From: Brevibacillus panacihumi W25
Lineage (GTDB): Bacteria; Bacillota; Bacilli; Brevibacillales; Brevibacillaceae
Length of the DNA: 45,635 bases
Direction: 5' to 3'
Assembly: GCF_000503775.1 (NCBI RefSeq)
Contig: NZ_KI629782.1
Coordinates: 1,141,522 to 1,187,156, forward strand
In this document: piece by piece, positions 1-11,111 of the stretch
Position numbering within the stretch: position 1 is the first letter of the stretch
Layout of the letters: every line of letters starts with the position of its first letter
The notes under the pieces: model-generated
What the model was told of the DNA's origin: nothing
Seen by the model: the letters and a program-made list of their open reading frames with translations, nothing else
The model's database searches: none
Made by a program: the position numbers and the translations under genes

Positions 1-19
1 CCCCGCCGCTAGAGCATGA

Positions 20-70
20 AGACAACAAAAACCCTGCCAGTTCATCCCTCAAAAGAGACTTGGCAGGGCT
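20..70 (-). terminator. Rho-independent terminator after leuB
   Basis: Arms at 31-39 and 62-70 pair around the core CCCTGCCA/TGGCAGGG. On the minus strand the hairpin is followed by a T-rich stretch. It begins at the leuB stop codon and ends the ilv-leu transcript. Confidence 0.8.
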
Positions 71-74
71 ATGC

Positions 75-1163
75 TTAATTCAAGATTTGGCTCAGCTCAT
101 CACGAACCAGCTGCCCCATCTCTACAGTACCGATGGCTTTGCTGCGATCCGAAGCAATATCGCCTGTGCGATGTCCTGCTTCCAATACATTTCCGACCGC
201 TTTTTCCACAGCGTCAGCCGCTTTATCCATCCCCAGGGACAGACGCAGCATCATCGCGACGGAGAGGATTGTTGCCAATGGATTGGCGATGCCTTTTCCG
301 GCGATATCAGGAGCGGAGCCATGCACCGGCTCATACAGGCCGAAGCTTCCGGCAGCCAGGCTTGCCGAGGACAGCATGCCGATCGAACCCGTCAACATCG
401 CCGCCTGATCGCTCAGGATATCCCCGAACATGTTCTCGGTTACGATGACGTCGAACTGCTTCGGATCACGCACGAGCTGCATCGCGCAAGAGTCAACCAA
501 CTGATGGCTCAGCTCCACATCCGGGTAGTCGGCACCCACGCGCTCTGCTACCTTGCGCCAGAGGCGGGAGCTTTCCAGGACGTTTGCCTTGTCTACAGAC
601 ACCACGCGCTTTTGACGCTTGCGTGCAACATCGAAGGCGACACGAATGATTCGCTCGATTTCTGCTTCATGATAAATGCATTGGTCTTCTGCTACTTCGC
701 CATTGGGGCCGTCGTAGCGTTTTTTCTCTCCGAAGTAAATCCCGCCAGTCAACTCACGGACGACGATCAGGTCGACTCCGGATACCACTTCCGGCTTGAG
801 AGAGGAAGCATCCACTAGGGAGTTGATCATCGTGGCAGGTCGAAGGTTGGCAAAAAGCCCCAATCCTTTGCGAATTCCCAACAGTCCCGTTTCCGGACGA
901 AGATGTCCAGGGTTTTGATCCCACTTTGGTCCTCCAACTGCTCCAAGCAACACAGCATCTGCTTCCTTGGCCAGCTTCAAGGTTTCCTCTGGCAGCGGAG
1001 TGCCATCTGTATCGATGGCAATACCGCCGATTCGGCCTTCTTCACATGTAAACGTGACGCCTTCCCGCTCTCCTACAAGGGTGAGGACCTTAACGGCTTC
1101 TTGCATAATCTCCGGCCCGATCCCGTCCCCAGGCAGAACAGCGATACGATAGTTTTTCTTCAT
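75..1163 (-). CDS. leuB: 3-isopropylmalate dehydrogenase
   Basis: This enzyme oxidatively decarboxylates 3-isopropylmalate to 2-oxoisocaproate, the third step of leucine synthesis, in the cytosol with NAD+. The product is about 362 residues, normal for the family. It has the N-terminal [12 protein letters not shown] signature, a metal-binding segment with [13 protein letters not shown], and the nucleotide-binding [16 protein letters not shown] near the C-terminus. I chose the ATG at 1163 ([14 protein letters not shown]) because it matches the family N-terminus; an upstream in-frame ATG at 1199 would add 12 residues, and neither start has a strong ribosome binding site. It is the last gene of the ilvB-leuB operon, 50 nt after leuA, and a terminator follows directly. 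Confidence 0.95.
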   Translation of the reverse strand: MKKNYRIAVLPGDGIGPEIMQEAVKVLTLVGEREGVTFTCEEGRIGGIAIDTDGTPLPEETLKLAKEADAVLLGAVGGPKWDQNPGHLRPETGLLGIRKGLGLFANLRPATMINSLVDASSLKPEVVSGVDLIVVRELTGGIYFGEKKRYDGPNGEVAEDQCIYHEAEIERIIRVAFDVARKRQKRVVSVDKANVLESSRLWRKVAERVGADYPDVELSHQLVDSCAMQLVRDPKQFDVIVTENMFGDILSDQAAMLTGSIGMLSSASLAAGSFGLYEPVHGSAPDIAGKGIANPLATILSVAMMLRLSLGMDKAADAVEKAVGNVLEAGHRTGDIASDRSKAIGTVEMGQLVRDELSQILN

Positions 1164-1213
1164 CTTTATCCCGCTTTTCTTCTGTAGTGGTTTTTGCATC
1201 CGTAGCTTCTACA

Positions 1214-2746
1214 TTAGTTGACAGCTACCGGCATCGACTCGTTGCGACGCTCCAGAATCTTGTTGACGGCACGTATATAAGCAACCGCACTAGCTTCCAG
1301 GACATCCGTGCTGACACCCCGTCCTGTCACGCTCAAATCGCCTTGCTGCAGACGGACGTACACTTCCCCGAGTGCATCCTTGCCGTGCGTGACGGAGAGG
1401 ATTTTGTAATCAACCAACGTCACATCTTCACCTGTCGCCCGGTCGATCGCCTTGTAGATAGAATCGACAGAACCGTTGCCGCAAGCCGCTTCCTCACAGA
1501 CAGAGCCATCCGCGCGAAGTAGACGCACACTTGCAGTCGGCACAGAGATATTCCCGTAAGCGAGCTGCACGGATTCCAACTGGAACGCTTCTGGACCGCG
1601 CTCCATTTTGGTATCCACCAGCGCGAGAATATCGTCATCGGTAATTTCTTTTTTCTTGTCGCAGAGGATCTTGAACGCTGCAAACGCCGCATTTACTTCC
1701 TCCTGCTCCAGAGTAACCCCTAGCTCAACCAGCTTTTCCTTGAACGCATGGCGACCGGAGTGCTTGCCGAGAACGAGTTTGTTGGACTTGAAGCCCACTG
1801 ACTCAGGACGGATGATCTCGTAGGTAGTGACGTTTTTCAGCACGCCATCCTGGTGAATGCCCGACTCGTGCGCAAAGGCATTGGCGCCGACAACCGCTTT
1901 GTTTCCAGGCACGATCATACCGGTCAAGCGGCTGACCAACTGGCTGGTACGAGCGATTTCTTTCAGGTTCAGCTTCGTGGTTGCCTGGTAGTAGTCCTTG
2001 CGTGTTTCCAGCGCTAGGGCTACTTCCTCCAAAGCTGCGTTCCCTGCACGCTCCCCAATACCGTTGATCGTTCCTTCCACCTGCGTCGCGCCGCCTTCGA
2101 TGGCAGCCAAGCTGTTGGCTACGGCCATTCCCAAGTCGTCATGGCAGTGACAGCTCAAGCGAATTAGGTCTGCACCGGGTACCTTTTTCAGCTCGCGGAA
2201 AATGTTTCCGTACTCGATCGGCGTCATGTAGCCCACGGTATCAGGGATGTTCACTGTCGTAGCTCCAGCCTTGATGACCGCCTCTACCACCTGTTTCAAA
2301 AAGTCGATCTCCGTGCGAGCGGCATCTTCTGCCGAAAACTGGACTTCCTTAAAGTACTTTTTCGCGTAGGTGACAGCTTCTACAGCACGCTGCAGGACCT
2401 GTTCCTTGCTCATGTTCAGCTTGAATTCGCGATGGATCGGAGACGTCGCGAGAAAGACGTGGAGGGATGCGTTTTCCGCGTTGCGCAGCGCTTCGTAAGC
2501 TTTATCCATATCGTCTTTGACGGCGCGAGCCAGACTGACGATCGTGGAGTTTTTGACGCGCTTCGCTACTTCGGCCACTGACTTTTGGTCACCGGGAGAG
2601 GCAGCCGCAAAGCCTGCCTCGATTCTCGTAACGCCCAGTTTCTCCAGTTGAAGGGCGATCTCCACCTTCTCGTTCGTGCTGATGTTGACGCCCGGAGACT
2701 GTTCCCCGTCACGCAATGTTGTATCAAAAATCTCAATGGTCCGCAT
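1214..2746 (-). CDS. leuA: 2-isopropylmalate synthase
   Basis: This enzyme condenses acetyl-CoA with 2-oxoisovalerate, the committed step of leucine synthesis. The 510-residue protein opens with the HMGL-like TIM barrel signature [13 protein letters not shown]. The metal-binding HxH occurs as [13 protein letters not shown] near residue 200. The C-terminal third is the LeuA allosteric/dimer domain that mediates leucine feedback in this family. The start at 2746 is supported by a GGAGGTGA ribosome binding site. It lies 34 nt after ilvC and 50 nt before leuB in the same operon. Confidence 0.97.
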   Translation of the reverse strand: MRTIEIFDTTLRDGEQSPGVNISTNEKVEIALQLEKLGVTRIEAGFAAASPGDQKSVAEVAKRVKNSTIVSLARAVKDDMDKAYEALRNAENASLHVFLATSPIHREFKLNMSKEQVLQRAVEAVTYAKKYFKEVQFSAEDAARTEIDFLKQVVEAVIKAGATTVNIPDTVGYMTPIEYGNIFRELKKVPGADLIRLSCHCHDDLGMAVANSLAAIEGGATQVEGTINGIGERAGNAALEEVALALETRKDYYQATTKLNLKEIARTSQLVSRLTGMIVPGNKAVVGANAFAHESGIHQDGVLKNVTTYEIIRPESVGFKSNKLVLGKHSGRHAFKEKLVELGVTLEQEEVNAAFAAFKILCDKKKEITDDDILALVDTKMERGPEAFQLESVQLAYGNISVPTASVRLLRADGSVCEEAACGNGSVDSIYKAIDRATGEDVTLVDYKILSVTHGKDALGEVYVRLQQGDLSVTGRGVSTDVLEASAVAYIRAVNKILERRNESMPVAVN

Positions 2747-2780
2747 GAACTATTCACCTCCACATTTTTCCCTAACGCTA

Positions 2781-4338
<1,558 letters not shown>

Positions 4339-6075
4339 CTACTCTTCCCCCAATTCCATCTGATCTAAGGTGTTGCCTGACGCAACCATCGGATAGACGT
4401 TTTCTGCCGGTGCTACGCGGAAGTCGATGACTACCGGCCCGTCGTGCTCAAGTGCTTCCGCCCATACACGCTCTGCTTCTTCTTGTGTGCTTGCACGCAG
4501 GCCTTTTACACCGTAGGCTTCAGCCAGCTTGACGAAATCCGGGCTGCAGGTCAGATCGATTTCGCTGTAACGGTTGTCGTAGAAGAGCTCTTGCCACTGG
4601 CGGACCATTCCTAAGCATTGGTTGTTCAGAATGACTACCTTGACCGGAATGTTGTACTGGGAGACAATCGCCAGCTCCTGATTGGTCATCTGGAAGCCGC
4701 CATCCCCTACTACTGCAATGACTGTCCGGTCTGGATTCGCGATTTGCGCTCCGATCGCGGACGGGAAGCCAAAGCCCATCGTGCCGAGGCCGCCGGAAGA
4801 AATGAAGGAGCGAGAGTGCTTGAATTTGTAGTACTGAGCGGTCCACATCTGATGCTGTCCCACGTCAGTCGTGACGATTGCCTCGCCCTCTGTCGTGTTG
4901 TACAGAAGCTCAATTACCGCTTGCGGTTTCAAGACGCCGTCTTCCTTCTTATACTTGTACGGCTGTTGCTGCTGCCACTCTTTCAGCTGATCGATCCAAG
5001 CCTGCGAGTCACATGCCGACACCAGCGGCAAGGCCTTTTGCAGCGTGCTTTTCACATCTCCAGCGACGGTGACTGCTGTCGCCACGTTTTTCCCCAGCTC
5101 AGCAGGGTCAATGTCCACGTGAACGATGCGTGCATTCGGAGCGAATTCTTTGGTGCGTCCCATCGTGATGCGGTCATCAAAACGAGCGCCAAGTCCGATT
5201 ACACAATCTGCTTGCAGGATCGCCTGGTTGGCTGTGTAGCTTCCGTGCATGCCCGGCATTCCAAGCGACAGTTCGTGTACGCCAGGGAAGCCGCCCAATC
5301 CCATAAAAGTGTTGATCACAGGGATGCGGGTCTTTTCGGCAAATGCCAGAAGTTCTTTGTCAGCACCGGCTGCAATGATTCCGCCGCCAGCGAGAATCAC
5401 TGGTTTTTTTGCGGAGCTGATCGCCTTAACGAATGTGTTTACTTCTTCATCACTCGGTACAAGCGAAGCGCGGTATGCGCGGATGTTCACTTCCTCCGGA
5501 TAGTAGAAAGGCGCTTTCGCATTGGCTACGTCTTTTGGAATGTCAATCAGCACGGGGCCGGGACGGCCTGTCGTGGCGATATGGAACGCTTCCTTGACGA
5601 TTCTCGGCAGATCGCGTACGTCTCGCACGAAGTAGCTGTGCTTGGTAATCGGGATCGTGATGCCGGTAATATTCGCCTCCTGGAAAGCGTCCGTTCCGAT
5701 CAGATTCTGAGCGACGTTCCCGGTAATGCAGACCAGCGGCACAGAATCCATCTGTGCAGTTGCAATCCCTGTCACCAGGTTGGTAGCGCCCGGACCGGAA
5801 GTCGCGATACATACGCCAGGTTTGCCCGTAGCGCGAGCATATCCATCTGCAGCGTGGATGGCTCCTTGCTCGTGGCGAGTCAAAATGTGCTTAAAGTAGC
5901 TCCCATACAATGAGTCATAGATGGGCAATACAGCCCCGCCGGGATAACCAAAAATGTGCTCTACTTCCTCCAGGATCAGACAGCGCAGCAGCGTTTCAGC
6001 ACCGGAAACTTCTTCACCGAACTGAATCGGCGGCATGCTTCTTTTACTGTTCAATTCAGCGATTTCAACACTCAT
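4339..6075 (-). CDS. ilvB: Acetolactate synthase large (catalytic) subunit
   Basis: This ThDP- and FAD-dependent enzyme forms acetolactate or acetohydroxybutyrate from pyruvate and 2-oxobutyrate. The 578-residue protein has the three-domain ThDP layout. The catalytic glutamate lies in [15 protein letters not shown] near the N-terminus, the central FAD/Rossmann domain includes [12 protein letters not shown], and the ThDP-Mg motif is [14 protein letters not shown] chose ATG 6075 ([11 protein letters not shown]) because a GGGAGGGGGAGA ribosome binding site precedes it. It is the first gene of the operon, downstream of a Leu-type T-box and a candidate CodY site. Confidence 0.97.
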   Translation of the reverse strand: MSVEIAELNSKRSMPPIQFGEEVSGAETLLRCLILEEVEHIFGYPGGAVLPIYDSLYGSYFKHILTRHEQGAIHAADGYARATGKPGVCIATSGPGATNLVTGIATAQMDSVPLVCITGNVAQNLIGTDAFQEANITGITIPITKHSYFVRDVRDLPRIVKEAFHIATTGRPGPVLIDIPKDVANAKAPFYYPEEVNIRAYRASLVPSDEEVNTFVKAISSAKKPVILAGGGIIAAGADKELLAFAEKTRIPVINTFMGLGGFPGVHELSLGMPGMHGSYTANQAILQADCVIGLGARFDDRITMGRTKEFAPNARIVHVDIDPAELGKNVATAVTVAGDVKSTLQKALPLVSACDSQAWIDQLKEWQQQQPYKYKKEDGVLKPQAVIELLYNTTEGEAIVTTDVGQHQMWTAQYYKFKHSRSFISSGGLGTMGFGFPSAIGAQIANPDRTVIAVVGDGGFQMTNQELAIVSQYNIPVKVVILNNQCLGMVRQWQELFYDNRYSEIDLTCSPDFVKLAEAYGVKGLRASTQEEAERVWAEALEHDGPVVIDFRVAPAENVYPMVASGNTLDQMELGEE

Positions 6076-6126
6076 TTTCTCTCCCCCTCCCAGTTTCAAC
6101 AGGTATTGTTTTTAACTATAACCACA

Positions 6127-6186
6127 TAGAAAAACCCTTTCGCCCCGACACGGTTCTTGTTCCATGTCTTTTGGGGCGAAAGGGTT
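6127..6186 (-). terminator. T-box attenuator terminator of the ilv-leu operon
   Basis: Perfect 14-bp arms at 6133-6146 and 6173-6186 (AACCCTTTCGCCCC with its complement) are followed on the minus strand by TTTTTC. It directly follows the T-box core sequence, so it is the terminator competing with the antiterminator. Confidence 0.9.
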
Positions 6187-6412
6187 CGCGGTACCACCCA
6201 ACTTCATCGGCGCCTCACGGTCGGCCGATCTCAGCCAGTCACATTGTTTGTGGACTGTAACACGCTAACGGGTGTTAAACGGTTTTGCCTACTGACTGCC
6301 CTCGCAGCTTTCAGCAAAACGGCTCAGAGGTGAGCAATGCATCGCTCTCTTTACCCGGTTCGCAGCATCCCGGGCTCTCTGGGAAAGAGTAGTCGTGCAC
6401 CATCCTCGTCAA
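6127..6412 (-). promoter_or_regulatory. T-box leader (leucine specifier) upstream of ilvB
   Basis: Read on the minus strand, the conserved T-box GGGTGGTACCGCG is at 6199-6187, immediately before the attenuator hairpin. Stem I elements include an AGAGAGCCCGGG segment and the GCTGAAA stretch following Stem I. The probable specifier codon is CTC (Leu) at 6334-6332, in GCTCACCTCTGAGC. The leader therefore senses uncharged tRNA-Leu and permits readthrough into ilvBNC-leuAB on leucine starvation. The specifier is my reading of the primary sequence; structure was not computed. Confidence 0.9.
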
Positions 6413-6424
6413 AGCCTGCTATTC

Positions 6425-6460
6425 ATACAATATTTCCAATATTGTAGTTGTCAGAAAATA
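6425..6460 (-). promoter_or_regulatory. ilvB promoter with candidate CodY box and dyad
   Basis: On the minus strand TATTTTCTGACAACT (6460-6446) matches the CodY consensus AATTTTCWGAAAATT at 12 of 15 positions. It overlaps a -35-like CTGACA (6454-6449), with TATTGT (6432-6427) as a possible -10 after 16 bp. Between and over these lies a perfect 9-bp inverted repeat with a 3-nt spacer (6446-6426, arms TACAATATT/AATATTGTA), a second candidate operator. CodY control of ilv-leu is established in Bacillus; here it is inferred from sequence only. Confidence 0.5.
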
Positions 6461-6659
6461 AAGTGTTACGTCTGATTATAGCTAGGCACCATGGGGGTGT
6501 CAACGAATAACTAAAGAATTATAACGACTTTCGTCCGAACGAATGTTCAGCCAAAAACCGCTTCGCCACGCTGCTTATGCGTGAAAGCGCATACAATAAC
6601 TCCTCATTTTACACTCTGCAGCGAACATGTTTATTTATAAAAAAACTTCTCGAGACAGA
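6461..6659. other. Gene-free spacer between ilvB promoter and sat terminator
   Basis: I see no gene here. It contains two minor dyads: TTCGTCCGAACGAA at 6530-6543 and TATGCG/CGCATA at 6576-6593. Neither has a T-run or a recognisable promoter attached. Confidence 0.5.
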
Positions 6660-6720
6660 AAAAAATCGCTCCTTCAAAGAATGCCGGGGATCCTCCCACC
6701 ATTCCAAAAAGAGCGACCTT
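6655..6720 (-). terminator. Probable terminator after sat
   Basis: On the minus strand TCGCTC (from about 6717) pairs with GAGCGA (ending near 6664), followed by a run of seven T. The loop is long (about 40 nt), so it is a weaker terminator than others in this window. Confidence 0.55.
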
Positions 6721-6732
6721 TTGTGAAAAACC

Positions 6733-7899
6733 CTATCGGTGGCTGCGAACCTCCTGCTCCCGCATGCCTTCGATCAAGATCCTGGCCACCTCGGGACGAC
6801 TGTATTCCGGCGGTGGCGTCTGTCCTTCACGCAGCATGGCGCGCACCTTCGTCCCCGACAGCGCAATATGGTGACTCGCATCATGCGGACATGTCTTGGC
6901 AGTCACCATGCCCTGACAAGTGCGACAGTAATAGCTGTGTTCGAAAAAGAGCAATTGAATCCCTACTTCCTCAGGCTTGAATTGCCGGAAAATATGCTGG
7001 GCGTCATACGTGCCGTAATAATCGCCGACTCCGGCATGGTCCCGTCCGACAATAAAATGCGTGCATCCGTAATTTTTTCGCACCAGCGCATGAAAAACAG
7101 CCTCGCGGGGACCTGCATAGCGCATGGCCGCCGGAAAAGCGGCAAGCAGCACACGGTCCTTGGGATAGTAGTGTTCCAGCAGCGCCAAGTAACTCTTCAT
7201 GCGCACTGCGGCAGGCACGTCGTCTGACTTGGTCTCGCCCATCAAGGGATTCAGAAACAGTCCATCGACGATTTCCAACGCTGCTTTCTGGATGTACTCG
7301 TGTGCCCGATGAATCGGATTGCGCGTCTGGAAGCCGACCACACTCTTCCAGCCATTCTCTGCGAACCTCTCGCGCGTCTGTGCCGGTGTCAGGTAATAAT
7401 CGCCAAAGCGCTCCGGCTCCGGACGCCTCCATACTTCTACCGGTCCGCCCAGGTAAAGGGCTGGTTTTGCATACAGCTTTTGTACTCCCGGATGCGCTTC
7501 GTCTGTCGTCCGAAAGACGAACGACGCTTCTTTCTGCTTGTCGGGCAGATAGCAGCTCTCCACCTGGAGCAGTGCGTAATCCACGCCATCTTCCCCTCGC
7601 AGCAAGACACGGTCGCCGGGCCGCACTCCCTGGTAACGGAAAGGGTCAACGGCCAACGTGACAGGCAACGGCCAGACCGTCCCATCCGTCAGACGCATCG
7701 ACTCTACCACAGATTGATAATCCGCTTCACCCAAAAACCCCGTCAACGGCGAAAAGGCGCCGATTGCCAGGCAGTCCAAATCAGACAACGTCCATTTATC
7801 TACAACGACGACGTGATCAGTCTTTACTGAAATTGCATTTTCTCCTCGCGGCAACAGTCGTTCAATCAGTTTTCCTCCGTGGGGCGCAATCGCGCACAT
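6733..7899 (-). CDS. sat: Sulfate adenylyltransferase (ATP sulfurylase)
   Basis: This enzyme activates sulfate with ATP to adenosine 5'-phosphosulfate in the cytosol, the first step of assimilatory sulfate reduction. It is the single-chain Sat type, about 388 residues. The PUA-like N-terminal domain starts at [12 protein letters not shown]. Catalytic motifs include [11 protein letters not shown] (QxRN and HxxH-type) and [13 protein letters not shown], and there is a C-terminal zinc-binding-like [16 protein letters not shown] prefer ATG 7899 (MCAIAPHGG), preceded by GGGGGAAA. An ATG at 7926 overlaps the cysH stop as ATGA and would add 9 residues. Either way it is co-transcribed with cysH. Confidence 0.93.
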   Translation of the reverse strand: MCAIAPHGGKLIERLLPRGENAISVKTDHVVVVDKWTLSDLDCLAIGAFSPLTGFLGEADYQSVVESMRLTDGTVWPLPVTLAVDPFRYQGVRPGDRVLLRGEDGVDYALLQVESCYLPDKQKEASFVFRTTDEAHPGVQKLYAKPALYLGGPVEVWRRPEPERFGDYYLTPAQTRERFAENGWKSVVGFQTRNPIHRAHEYIQKAALEIVDGLFLNPLMGETKSDDVPAAVRMKSYLALLEHYYPKDRVLLAAFPAAMRYAGPREAVFHALVRKNYGCTHFIVGRDHAGVGDYYGTYDAQHIFRQFKPEEVGIQLLFFEHSYYCRTCQGMVTAKTCPHDASHHIALSGTKVRAMLREGQTPPPEYSRPEVARILIEGMREQEVRSHR

Positions 7900-7922
7900 G
7901 TTGATTTCCCCCATCTCTTCAC

Positions 7923-8624
7923 TCATTTGTGCAACCCGCATTCTGTCTTGGCAAAACCGGACCAACGCCCTGCGCGAGGATCCTCACCCGGCATGACCTG
8001 ACGCGTGCAGACCTCGCAGCCAATACTCGGGTAATGCTGATCATGCAGCGGATTGTAGGGTACATCATGCTGATGTATATACTCCCATACCTGATTATGC
8101 GTCCAGTCCGCCAACGGATTGAACTTGACCAGGTTAAATTTTTCGTCCCACTCTACCTTCTTCGCATTGGCTCGCGTCGGCGACTGTTCCCTGCGAATCC
8201 CTGTAATCCATGCCTCGTACTCTGCCAAAATGCGCTGCAACGGCTCTACCTTGCGGATTTGACAGCAGAGATTGGGGTCCTTCTCCCACAGCCGATCGCC
8301 GTGTTTGGCGGCTTGTTCTTCCAAAGTCAGTTGGGGCAAAACCTGGAGAAAAGAGGCTCCGTAACGTTCTTGCAGACGGTCGCGCGTCTCATAGGTCTCT
8401 TTGAAATGCTTGTTGGTATCCAGATAAAAGACAGGTACAGTCGGAGCCAGCCTGTGCAGCATGTCAATCAATACGACATCCTCCGCGCCGAAGCTGGAGG
8501 CGAGAACCAGACTGGAACCGTACTCCTCCATGGCCCACACCAACACATCCTGCGGAGATTTCGATTCCAGCCGATAAGCTATTACTTGCAACTCTTCGTC
8601 CATCTTCGCATGGCGATTCCTCAT
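7923..8624 (-). CDS. cysH: Adenylyl-/phosphoadenylyl-sulfate reductase (Fe-S type)
   Basis: This enzyme reduces APS (and possibly PAPS) to sulfite using thioredoxin. The protein has 233 residues with a PP-loop-like fold ([14 protein letters not shown]). It carries both cysteine pairs of the [4Fe-4S] class: CC in [12 protein letters not shown] near residue 120 and CxxC in GCEVCTR near residue 205. The catalytic cysteine is in the C-terminal ECGLHK. The cysteine pairs and the neighbouring sat (which makes APS) argue for APS as substrate. Start 8624 has a GAGAGGAG ribosome binding site. The coding sequence overlaps the alternative sat start by ATGA. Confidence 0.93.
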   Translation of the reverse strand: MRNRHAKMDEELQVIAYRLESKSPQDVLVWAMEEYGSSLVLASSFGAEDVVLIDMLHRLAPTVPVFYLDTNKHFKETYETRDRLQERYGASFLQVLPQLTLEEQAAKHGDRLWEKDPNLCCQIRKVEPLQRILAEYEAWITGIRREQSPTRANAKKVEWDEKFNLVKFNPLADWTHNQVWEYIHQHDVPYNPLHDQHYPSIGCEVCTRQVMPGEDPRAGRWSGFAKTECGLHK

Positions 8625-8703
8625 CTGCGAAACTCCTCTCTTGCTAGCTTTCCCCCACCATCATATGTGAAGAAGAAGCAAGTGGCGCATCGTCCCCCCG
8701 AAA

Positions 8704-8743
8704 AGAAAAACTCGTCCAGCACTCCGAAGAGATTCTGGACGAG
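8704..8743 (-). terminator. Terminator after the esterase gene
   Basis: A perfect 9-bp stem CTCGTCCAG/CTGGACGAG (8711-8719 and 8734-8742) is followed on the minus strand by TTTTTCTTTT. It lies between the esterase stop and the cysH start. Confidence 0.85.
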
Positions 8744-8755
8744 GGAATCATGCGA

Positions 8756-9691
8756 TCACAGCCGCATGAAGACACTGCGAAGACTGTTCGCTACTTGTGA
8801 GACTGCCTGGGCTCCTTTGTCCATGATTCCTCCCATCCAGAAAAATCCATGGATCATGCCCTCATAGCAGGTATATTCGACGGGAACTCCTGCTTCGCGA
8901 AGCTTTTGGGCGTACATGGCTCCCTCGTCTCGCAGCGGATCATACTCAGCCGTAATCAAAAGCGTCGGGGGCAAGCCAGTCAAATCCTCTCGAAGCAGCG
9001 GAGAGGCAAGCACGTTCTGCTTCTCTTCCTCCCCGTTCAGATACTGTTTGAAAAACCAGTTCATGCTGTCAGCAGTCAAAAAATAACCCTCGCCATTTTC
9101 ACGGTACGATTCCGTGTCACTGCCAAGCTGTACGGCTGGATAAATCAAGGCCTGAAAAGACAGGGCAGGCCCTTGACGTTCCTTCGCAAGCTGAGCAACC
9201 ACTGCTGCCAGGTTCCCGCCTGCGCTGTCTCCGCCAATCGCTATTTTTTCCGGATCGCCCTGCAATGTCGCCGCATGACGGGCTACCCACTCCACGGCAG
9301 CGTAGCAATCATTCACCGCGATCGGAAATTTATGCTCCGGTGCCAAGCGATAATCGACAGAGACGACCAGACAATCCGATTCATGCGCGATATTGCGGCA
9401 AACTGTATCGACGGTGTCCAAATCGCCGATCACCCAGCCGCCGCCGTGAAAATAGACAAACACCGGAAAAGGACCGGTTCCTTGCGGGGTATAAATCCGA
9501 ATACCGATCTTTCCATCCTCAACCGGTATCAGCCGATTCTCTACCCGGGCGACTGTTTTTGGAATCCCCGCCAGTTTGCCGATCTCTGCCGTCCGCAGCC
9601 GATTTTCCTCTGGAGTCATCGAGCTGGTCCGGGGTGCTCCTGCCGCCTCATTCATTTCCAAAAACGCCTTTGCTTGCGGGTCTAATGCCAT
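8756..9691 (-). CDS. Alpha/beta-hydrolase esterase, HSL (bacterial hormone-sensitive lipase) family
   Basis: This is a probable carboxylesterase acting on short-chain acyl esters; the natural substrate is unknown. The 311-residue protein carries the HSL-family oxyanion motif YFHGGGWVIGD near residue 80 and the nucleophile elbow GDSAGGNLAA near residue 150. A late acidic residue in EYDPLRDEG and the catalytic histidine in MIHGFFWM complete the triad. There is no signal peptide, so it is cytosolic. Start 9691 has a GAAGGAGGA ribosome binding site. It appears to be monocistronic, with its own terminator downstream. Confidence 0.9.
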   Translation of the reverse strand: MALDPQAKAFLEMNEAAGAPRTSSMTPEENRLRTAEIGKLAGIPKTVARVENRLIPVEDGKIGIRIYTPQGTGPFPVFVYFHGGGWVIGDLDTVDTVCRNIAHESDCLVVSVDYRLAPEHKFPIAVNDCYAAVEWVARHAATLQGDPEKIAIGGDSAGGNLAAVVAQLAKERQGPALSFQALIYPAVQLGSDTESYRENGEGYFLTADSMNWFFKQYLNGEEEKQNVLASPLLREDLTGLPPTLLITAEYDPLRDEGAMYAQKLREAGVPVEYTCYEGMIHGFFWMGGIMDKGAQAVSQVANSLRSVFMRL

Positions 9692-9821
9692 AGCCTACTC
9701 CTCCTTCATCCCAATCCTTACATGGTCTTTCTACCAGAGAAACGCACTGGCCCTAGGAAACTACTGTTATTCCACTATTCTGATAGTTATCTGTAAACCC
9801 TGCTCTGCAGTCATTGATTTT

Positions 9822-9874
9822 CACAAAAAAAAAGGAACAAGCAGAGCACCGGTGACCAGTGTCTGTTTGTTCCT
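9822..9874 (-). terminator. Terminator after the crystallin-like gene
   Basis: Imperfect arms at 9834-9848 and 9859-9874 (AGGAACAA...TTGTTCCT) have an inner CACCGGTG-like pairing. On the minus strand they are followed by nine T residues. Confidence 0.85.
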
Positions 9875-9926
9875 ATCACTATCCTATTTTATCCAGAAGC
9901 ACGACTAGCCAGAGAGCATTTGGCTC

Positions 9927-10286
9927 TTACCTGCGGATTTCCGCGATGCCTCTCGGGGCACGGGCATTCGACTGGATATTGCGAATCTGCGCGTCAGTCA
10001 GATTGCGGAGGATGAAAATCAGCGACGACGTGCGATTGTTAAAGTTAAAGTTGCTCAGATTGGCAATAGCTGTGTTCCCGCGAAATACACGAAACGAGCC
10101 TTGATAGTTTGCCTGGGAAAACAGGACGAGTGTTGCATTGGCGGCGTTTCCCCGCCGCAGGCGAAAGCTGGAGAGGTCATTGTCGAAACGAATTGCGCTC
10201 ATGTTCCGGATCGCTAAGCCACGTCTGCGAATCTGAAGACGTCTGTCTTGAAAATTTCGGCCATCAAACAAGGTTAATCTAGCCAT
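9927..10286 (-). CDS. Small beta/gamma-crystallin-like protein
   Basis: The 119-residue protein is built mainly of two Greek-key motifs. The first runs over LFDGRNFQDRRLQI and ends in FDNDLSSFRL. The second runs over VLFSQANYQGSFRVF and ends in NFNNRTSSLIF. The second shows the canonical aromatic-x4-Y-x-G signature. Each motif carries an N/D-N/D-x-x-S/T-S calcium clamp (DNDLSS, NNRTSS), so two Ca2+ sites are predicted. There is no signal peptide or membrane segment. The N-terminal half is arginine-rich, and a roughly 25-residue tail follows the domain. Start 10286 (MARLTLFDG) has an AAAGGAG ribosome binding site. Biological role unknown; the family assignment is from motif recognition. Confidence 0.72.
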   Translation of the reverse strand: MARLTLFDGRNFQDRRLQIRRRGLAIRNMSAIRFDNDLSSFRLRRGNAANATLVLFSQANYQGSFRVFRGNTAIANLSNFNFNNRTSSLIFILRNLTDAQIRNIQSNARAPRGIAEIRR

Positions 10287-10384
10287 ACTCTCACACTCCT
10301 TTCCTCTTTCTACTCGTAGCGTATGAAAGGAGAAAGGCACCCGCTTGGACAGGTGTTGTAGGTTGGACAACTATTTTTGCAGCA

Positions 10385-10425
10385 ATAAAAAACACCGATC
10401 CTTCCCTTGCAGGAAGATCGGTGTC
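10385..10425 (-). terminator. Terminator after rplT
   Basis: ACACCGATC (10392-10400) pairs with GATCGGTGT (10416-10424), extended by CTTCC/GGAAG. On the minus strand TTTTTTATT follows. It ends the infC-rpmI-rplT transcript. Confidence 0.9.
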
Positions 10426-10433
10426 TTGGGGTT

Positions 10434-10793
10434 TTACGCGTTCAGTTTGCCTTTTGCGACAGCAGCCAGCTCGTTGAAAGCTGCTTTGTCGTTAACAGCC
10501 AGGTCAGCCAGCATTTTGCGGTTTACTTCGATGCCAGCTACTTTCAGGCCGTGCATGAGGCGGCTGTAAGACAGGCCATTCATGCGAGCTTGCGCGTTGA
10601 TACGAGTGATCCACAGTTTGCGGAAATCACGTTTCTTTTGACGACGGTCGCGGTATGCGTACATCAGGGATTTCATTACCTGCGCATTCGCGGATTTAAA
10701 CAGGCGATGTTTGGAACCGAAGTAACCTTTCGCCAGCTTCAGGATTTTCTTATGACGACGGCGTGCAATAATGCCACCTTTTACTCTTGGCAT
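10434..10793 (-). CDS. rplT: 50S ribosomal protein L20
   Basis: L20 binds 23S rRNA early in large-subunit assembly and, in Bacillus, represses its own operon through the leader RNA. The 119-residue protein has the family N-terminus [21 protein letters not shown] and the conserved [11 protein letters not shown] segment. Start 10793 has an AGGAGGAG ribosome binding site. It is the last gene of the infC operon, about 90 nt downstream of rpmI. Confidence 0.98.
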   Translation of the reverse strand: MPRVKGGIIARRRHKKILKLAKGYFGSKHRLFKSANAQVMKSLMYAYRDRRQKKRDFRKLWITRINAQARMNGLSYSRLMHGLKVAGIEVNRKMLADLAVNDKAAFNELAAVAKGKLNA

Positions 10794-10883
10794 ACTAACT
10801 CCTCCTGGTCTTTCCAGCATGGCGGCCTGCTACGAGGCGCTTAGGGAGCTCATGCTGTGTGATGGTGTGTAATGATGCGAAAC

Positions 10884-11081
10884 TTACAGATAAGTGAGCA
10901 TTTGCTCAATACGCTTTTGATCGCCTTTGGAAACAAGGGCAGCTTTACGCAGATGGCGTTTTTGCTTGGTTGATTTGTTAGCGAACAAGTGGCTACCATA
11001 TGCGCGGTCACGCTTCAGCTGGCCGCTTCCGGTTTTTTTGAAACGCTTCGCTGCGCCTCTATGAGTTTTCATTTTAGGCAT
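10884..11081 (-). CDS. rpmI: 50S ribosomal protein L35
   Basis: This is a small, strongly basic large-subunit protein of 65 residues, beginning [20 protein letters not shown], the L35 signature. The ribosome binding site is CAGGAGGA. It lies 30 nt after infC and upstream of rplT, the usual infC-rpmI-rplT order. Confidence 0.98.
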   Translation of the reverse strand: MPKMKTHRGAAKRFKKTGSGQLKRDRAYGSHLFANKSTKQKRHLRKAALVSKGDQKRIEQMLTYL

Positions 11082-11111
11082 GTGAAAAATCCTCCTGTCT
11101 CAACTACTAGC

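Noticed and set aside
4618..5913. 431-codon open frame antisense to ilvB
   Set aside because: It is a shadow of the acetolactate synthase gene with no motifs.
8625..8703. S-box (SAM) or other riboswitch upstream of cysH
   Set aside because: The gap to the esterase terminator is under 90 nt and shows no leader terminator or S-box core.
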